From: SZUA-309 sp965230005 | GTDB lineage: Bacteria; Pseudomonadota; Gammaproteobacteria; Pseudomonadales; Azotimanducaceae | Reading direction: 5' to 3' | Length of the DNA stretch: 64,000 nucleotides | Assembly: GCA_965230005.1 (NCBI GenBank) | Contig: OZ245934.1 | Span: 5,208,001 to 5,272,000 of the forward strand | Shown here: piece after piece, positions 59,836-64,000 of the stretch | How positions within the stretch are numbered: position 1 is the stretch's first letter | Layout of the letters: each line of letters opens with the position of its first letter | The notes under the pieces: generated by a model | Seen by the model: the letters and a program-made list of their open reading frames with translations, nothing else | Databases searched by the model: none | Told to the model about the DNA's origin: nothing | Program-made: the position numbers and the translations under genes

Positions 59836-61527
59836 TCAGGCAGCCGGTGCTGCCTGGTTGCCGCGCAGCAGGCGGCCAGGCATGGCACCAGTGGCTTCGC
59901 CGTTTTCGTAGGTGACCTCGCCGGACTTGATCGTCATCCGATAGCCCTCGGCGGTCTGCACGAGGCGCTTTCCACCCGCCGGCAGGTCGTAAACCATTTC
60001 CGGCTGGTGCAGCTTGAGGGCTTCGTAGTCGATGAGATTGAGATCTGCGAGATACCCGGGCGCGATCACGCCCCGATCCTCGAGACCGTAGACCTCGGCG
60101 GAGTCCTGCGTGAGTTTGTGCACCACGAACTCCAGCGGCAGTCTCGGTCCGCGGACGCGGTCGCGGGTGAAATAGGACAGCATGTAGGTCGGCACGCTGG
60201 CATCCACGAGCACGCCGCAGTGGGCGCCGCCATCTGAAAGGCCGAAGACGCTCTGGGGATGCTCGATGACCTTGCGTTGCCCTTCGAGATCACCCTCGTA
60301 ACGGCCAAAGAGGATGAGCAGGGGCCGGCCACTGGCCAGCACGTCCATCATCACTTCCCGCGGGTCGAGGCCGTCGCGCTCTGCCACAGCTGCCACGGTG
60401 TCCTCGAGGCCGGGTTCGTAGGAAAGCGCGTCGTCCATGATGTACTGATGCGCATGGTCCGTCAGGAATCGCACGGCATCGCGGTTCTTCGGCAGCTGCG
60501 GCTCGTCCGCCAGAATCTTTGCGCGGAAGGTCGGGTCCTTCAATAACGCCTGCTGCTCTGCGAGCGGTAGATGCTGAATCTCCCGATAGCTCGGGAACTG
60601 GCGCATGGGATTGATGGTGCCGTCGAGCGTCATGAGAATCGACGCCGGTCGTGCGCCGACCTGGGGGCGCAGCTTGAAGCCTTCCGCATCGAGTTTTTCC
60701 GCAAGATCCCAGACCGGGCCCGGACCGGCCGTGACCAGCGGCGTGACCGTGCAGCCCGTCTCCCGGGTGATGTGTTCGATCCAGGCGAGTTCCTCCGGAT
60801 CGTTCAGGGAGTCGGAGACGAATTCCATGGTGCCGTGGGTCAGGCCGTCGAAAGCCGCACCGATGGTTTTCATTTCTTCCGCAGAAGCCCGGGTACCGGG
60901 GACCAGGTTGCCGGCTTTATCCAGATGGCCATAGAAGCGCGAGGTGGAAAAGCCGAGGGCGCCGGCTTCGAGCGCCGACCGTGTGATGCCGCGCATGGCT
61001 TCCATGTCTTCCGCCGTCGCATCGTCATAGCAGCGCTCGCCCATGACGTAATGGCGGATGGCGACGTGTGGCACCTGTGTGCCGACGTCGACAGTGTAGG
61101 GGGTGTCGATGCTGTCGAGGTACTCCTCGAAAGTCTCCCAGCCCCAGGGAATGCCTTCGTGGAGCGCAGTCCCCGGGATGTCCTCGACGCTCTCCATGAG
61201 GGCAACGAGTTCGTCTTCCGTGCCGGGTTTGACTGGGGCAAAGCCGACGCCGCAGTTGCCCATGACGATAGAGGTGACGCCGTGCCAGCTGCTCGGCGTG
61301 ACTTTCTTGTCCCAGCAGACCTGTCCGTCGTAGTGCGTGTGGATGTCGACGAAGCCGGGCGTCAGCAGATCACCGTCCGCATCGACGATGCGGTGTGCCT
61401 CAGCGGGGCTCTCGCCAACAGCGGTAACGGTGGTGATACGGTCGCCATCGACGACTACGTCGCCGGTGAAAGCGGGCTTGCCGGTGCCATCGACAATGGT
61501 GGCATTGCGGATGATCAGATCGTGCAT
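59836..61527 (-). CDS. N-acyl-D-amino-acid deacylase-like amidohydrolase
   Basis: A 563-residue amidohydrolase-3 family enzyme. MHDLIIRNATIVDGTGKP, TPGFVDIHTHYDGQVCWD (metal ligands HxH), VMGNCGVGFAPV (the conserved NCG motif), and VVHKLTQDSAEVYGLEDRGVIAPGYLADLNLID support the family, which removes acyl groups from D-amino acids or acts on similar amides. GGAGGAGG precedes ATG 61527; the longer frame is non-coding. Divergent from the penicillin-acylase-like gene, so two amide hydrolases share an intergenic region. Confidence 0.88.
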   Translation of the reverse strand: MHDLIIRNATIVDGTGKPAFTGDVVVDGDRITTVTAVGESPAEAHRIVDADGDLLTPGFVDIHTHYDGQVCWDKKVTPSSWHGVTSIVMGNCGVGFAPVKPGTEDELVALMESVEDIPGTALHEGIPWGWETFEEYLDSIDTPYTVDVGTQVPHVAIRHYVMGERCYDDATAEDMEAMRGITRSALEAGALGFSTSRFYGHLDKAGNLVPGTRASAEEMKTIGAAFDGLTHGTMEFVSDSLNDPEELAWIEHITRETGCTVTPLVTAGPGPVWDLAEKLDAEGFKLRPQVGARPASILMTLDGTINPMRQFPSYREIQHLPLAEQQALLKDPTFRAKILADEPQLPKNRDAVRFLTDHAHQYIMDDALSYEPGLEDTVAAVAERDGLDPREVMMDVLASGRPLLILFGRYEGDLEGQRKVIEHPQSVFGLSDGGAHCGVLVDASVPTYMLSYFTRDRVRGPRLPLEFVVHKLTQDSAEVYGLEDRGVIAPGYLADLNLIDYEALKLHQPEMVYDLPAGGKRLVQTAEGYRMTIKSGEVTYENGEATGAMPGRLLRGNQAAPAA

Positions 61528-61622
61528 GGTTCCTCCTCCGGGGGCCGTTCGCCGGACGCGTGTTTTCAGCGACCGCAGATCGTAGCATGTTGGCAGCAAC
61601 GGTCGAAAAAAGGGGAGGGGGC

Positions 61623-63863
61623 ATGGCGCAAGCGCTGGCGAAACTGCAGTTGAGATGGGGTCTGTTCCTGGGGATAGCGGCACTGCTCTGGGCCTGCGGT
61701 GAGGAGCCGGCGGTGCAGGGGGCGGCGGATACGAGGGACGCGAGGGCTGCCGAGGATCAGCCGGCTGGCGCCGGTGCAACGCTCCCGGGGCAGGGGGACG
61801 ATGCAGGCCGTACCGTCATTTACCGTGACACTTTCGGGGTGCCACACATCTACGCACCCAGCGTCGAGGCTGGCCTCTATGCCCAGGGCTGGGCCCAGGC
61901 CGAAGATCGACCGGAGCAGCTGCTCATGAATCTGAAGATCGCCATGGGTGAGCTGGCGGAAGTTTCCGGGGAAGACGGCGTGCCAACCTCGCTCATCGCC
62001 CGCATGTTCGGTCATATGAAGAACGCGACAGCGGCCGTGGCCGCGATGTCTGAGCAGGAGCGGCGGCGGATCACTGCCTTCGCCAATGGCGTCAGCGACT
62101 TCTACGCGGCCAATCCTGATGATGTGCCGGCCTGGTGGGGTCACGATGCCGTGACGCCGGAGATGATCGACGCATTCGGGCGCATGTTTCTCTACAACTG
62201 GTCCATCGACGAGGCGCTCGGCGACCTGCGTCGCGGCGGCATCGATCCCGCTTTCGTGACTGAGCAGCGTGGCTCCAACCAGTGGGCCGTGGGTCCTGCC
62301 CGGAGTGCGTCCGGCCACGCGATTCTGCTCATCGATCCACACCTGTCCTGGTGGGGGCCCAGCCGATTCTGGGAGATGCGCATCCACGCCGGGGAGCTGA
62401 CCGGCAGTGGCGTTGGCCTGGCTGGTTCACCCTACATCGGTCTCGGCCACAATGCCGATATCGCCTGGGCCATGACCACCGGCGGTCCGGACACTGCCGA
62501 CGTTTATGCCCTCACGCTCAATGACGCCGGAGACCAGTACCGTTTCGACGATGAGTGGCGGCCGCTCGTGCAACATACCGAGGCCCTGCGCTTCCCGGAC
62601 GGCAGCGAGCGCGCTTTCCATTGGGAATCGTCGCATCACGGGCCGGTTGTTGCCCGAGCCGATGGCGTAGCCTATGCGGCGCGCATTGCCTACGACGGCG
62701 GCACGAACCGCAATGAGGCCTGGGAGGCCCTGAACTTTGCCAGCGACTATCGCGGTGCTGTGGAAGCCTGTGCGACGCTGTCGATGTTTCCGCAGAACGT
62801 CATGGTCGCGGACACGAGCGGTAACATTTACTACCAGCGTACGGGCCGGGTGCCCGTGCGCCCCGCGGGTTACGACTGGTCGAAGCCCGTCGATGGCAGC
62901 ACCTCCGCGAGTGCCTGGCAGGGTATCCACCCGGCGGAGGACCACCTGCAGGCGCTCAATCCCGAAGCCGGCTGGCTGCAGAACTGCAACATACCGCCGG
63001 ACGCCATGATCCCGGGCTCGCCTTTCGAACTCGAGGCACAGCCCGATTACCTCTACTCGAGTGCGGCCCATGGCGATACGTTCGCTGGCTGGACCAATCA
63101 GCGCGGTGCCCGGGCCGTGGAACTCCTGAGCGCTGATGCGGACGTGACGATTGAGGAAGCCCTCGCCTATGCCGTTGATACGCAGCCCTTTGGCTATGCT
63201 CGCTGGCTCGAGGTGCTCAGTCTCGCGAAGGCCCCGGAGTCGGCTGCGCTCAGCGAGCTGCTGGCCTGGGACGGCCAGCTCACCCGGGACAGTACCGCAG
63301 CGCTCAAGTACTACTACTGGCGCGCATCGCTCCACGAGGCGGACGGTGGTGCTGCGCTGCGCGGAAAAGTGGACGATCACTACGCGATCGTCGAAGGCCG
63401 CGAACCTCGGGCCCTCGAGCTCACGCCAGCGGAGCTCACCCTGGCCCGCGATGCCTGGGTGAGCGGTCTGGCGCGCATGGAGGCGGAGCTCGGCAGCCTG
63501 AATGAACCCTGGGGGCGGGTGTTCCGCGTTGGCCGCGATGGCGTGAGCTGGCCTGTTGGCGGTGGCGGCGGTGACCATCTGGGTCTGACCACGCTCCGGT
63601 CCATGGGCTACGCCGAAGCCGACGGGCAGTTCCAGCGCCACGGCAATCGGGGCCAGACCTCGACGCAGATTGTGGTCCTGTCGAAACCGATTCAGAGCTG
63701 GGCTTATCTGCCGGTGGGACAATCGGATCGACCCGACTCACCGCACTTCCGGGACCAGGCGGAGCAGGTGTTCTCACCGCGGACGCTGAAGCCGAGCTGG
63801 TGGTTGCCCGAGGATCTTGCGGGCAACATCGCCTCGCGGCTGGAACTGACGCCGCGGTTTTGA
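61623..63863 (+). CDS. Penicillin-acylase-like Ntn hydrolase, lipoprotein
   Basis: A 746-residue Ntn-hydrolase precursor. A signal with lipobox LWAC (C25) would anchor it in the envelope. Autoprocessing would occur before S218 in RGSNQWAVG, giving an alpha chain of about 190 residues and a beta chain of about 530 with Ser at its N-terminus. Other marks: RDTFGVPHIYA, AQGWAQAEDR, PHLSWWGPSRFWEM, GLGHNADIAWAMTTGGPD, LGLTTLRSMGYAE. Such enzymes cleave amides, including acyl-homoserine lactones. The lipoprotein anchor is unusual for the family, which is normally a soluble periplasmic enzyme. Substrate unknown. Confidence 0.9.
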   Translation: MAQALAKLQLRWGLFLGIAALLWACGEEPAVQGAADTRDARAAEDQPAGAGATLPGQGDDAGRTVIYRDTFGVPHIYAPSVEAGLYAQGWAQAEDRPEQLLMNLKIAMGELAEVSGEDGVPTSLIARMFGHMKNATAAVAAMSEQERRRITAFANGVSDFYAANPDDVPAWWGHDAVTPEMIDAFGRMFLYNWSIDEALGDLRRGGIDPAFVTEQRGSNQWAVGPARSASGHAILLIDPHLSWWGPSRFWEMRIHAGELTGSGVGLAGSPYIGLGHNADIAWAMTTGGPDTADVYALTLNDAGDQYRFDDEWRPLVQHTEALRFPDGSERAFHWESSHHGPVVARADGVAYAARIAYDGGTNRNEAWEALNFASDYRGAVEACATLSMFPQNVMVADTSGNIYYQRTGRVPVRPAGYDWSKPVDGSTSASAWQGIHPAEDHLQALNPEAGWLQNCNIPPDAMIPGSPFELEAQPDYLYSSAAHGDTFAGWTNQRGARAVELLSADADVTIEEALAYAVDTQPFGYARWLEVLSLAKAPESAALSELLAWDGQLTRDSTAALKYYYWRASLHEADGGAALRGKVDDHYAIVEGREPRALELTPAELTLARDAWVSGLARMEAELGSLNEPWGRVFRVGRDGVSWPVGGGGGDHLGLTTLRSMGYAEADGQFQRHGNRGQTSTQIVVLSKPIQSWAYLPVGQSDRPDSPHFRDQAEQVFSPRTLKPSWWLPEDLAGNIASRLELTPRF

Positions 63864-63887
63864 GCGCTCCGCAGTTTGTGGACAGTC

Positions 63888-64000
63888 TCAGCCGAAACTG
63901 TCCCAGCTGACCATCTTCTCCACGCCCTTCCGGTAGATGGGGCCGTGGCCGCCGCCGACGGGGTAGCCGATCGGCACATGGGCACAGGTGTACCAGCCTT
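63888..64000 (-). CDS. Nitroreductase-family protein, C-terminal fragment (cut by window edge)
   Basis: The stop is TGA at 63888-63890; 36 residues are visible, ending GYPVGGGHGPIYRKGVEKMVSWDSFG. The VPIGYP..RK..EKMV.WD pattern is the typical end of FMN-dependent nitroreductase-fold proteins. The start lies to the right of the window. Convergent with the penicillin-acylase-like gene. Confidence 0.6.
   Translation of the reverse strand, partial: GWYTCAHVPIGYPVGGGHGPIYRKGVEKMVSWDSFG

Overview
The window is high-GC, densely packed DNA from a Gram-negative bacterium. Many lipoprotein signals, an OprB-type porin, a YceH protein, a PEP-CTERM protein and a cytoplasmic-membrane phosphatidylserine decarboxylase point to a gammaproteobacterium. 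The gene content (four acyl-CoA dehydrogenases, two enoyl-CoA hydratases, two phytanoyl-CoA-dioxygenase-like proteins, a Rieske oxygenase, a Baeyer-Villiger monooxygenase, an LLM flavoprotein, several VOC proteins) suggests an environmental heterotroph that degrades lipids, terpenoids or aromatics. The taxonomic placement is inference. No IS element, phage, CRISPR array, rRNA or tRNA was seen.

Layout. 1-6.4 kb: TetR fragment, Rieske oxygenase, two unknowns, psd, a DUF962-like membrane protein and a membrane-anchored class III aminotransferase. 6.4-6.65 kb: a small thioredoxin-fold gene interrupted by an in-frame TGA exactly where the first redox cysteine should be, followed by a bacterial SECIS-like hairpin; I read it as a selenoprotein. 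6.7-15 kb: PEP-CTERM protein, EthD and VOC proteins, two acyl-CoA dehydrogenases, ThuA lipoprotein, Eis-like acetyltransferase, YceH and an AraC regulator. 15-30 kb: secreted amidohydrolase plus porin, Nramp-like transporter, epoxide-hydrolase-like lipoprotein, a divergent PhyH pair, cell-envelope proteins and a lipoprotein/winged-helix regulator operon. 30-39 kb: a compatible-solute locus with an MFS exporter, a GPH symporter, gpgP-gpgS (glucosylglycerate synthesis), a GH13_18 phosphorylase and a sodium:solute symporter. gpgP-gpgS is preceded by a near-consensus sigma-54 promoter and NtrC-like dyads. 39-45.7 kb: Baeyer-Villiger monooxygenase and acyl-CoA/SDR/MDR enzymes. 45.7-49.3 kb: a set of periplasmic ligand-binding proteins (type-3 SBP, TAXI, Cache) with no permease, kinase or cyclase. 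49.4-52.8 kb: small proteins, including an ABM/ArsR operon behind two matching palindromes, then an acyl-CoA dehydrogenase. 53-64 kb: LLM enzyme, DUF427, SDR, enoyl-CoA hydratase, VOC, Crp/Fnr regulator, MFS, N-acyl-D-amino-acid deacylase-like and penicillin-acylase-like enzymes, and a nitroreductase-like fragment at the edge.

The two observations most worth following are (1) the hidden UxxC selenoprotein at 6403-6648, whose SECIS-like hairpin has the same GGUC apical loop and the same UGA-to-loop distance that I recall for E. coli fdhF, and (2) the predicted sigma-54/NtrC control of glucosylglycerate synthesis at 33151-33265, which would tie this solute to nitrogen status.
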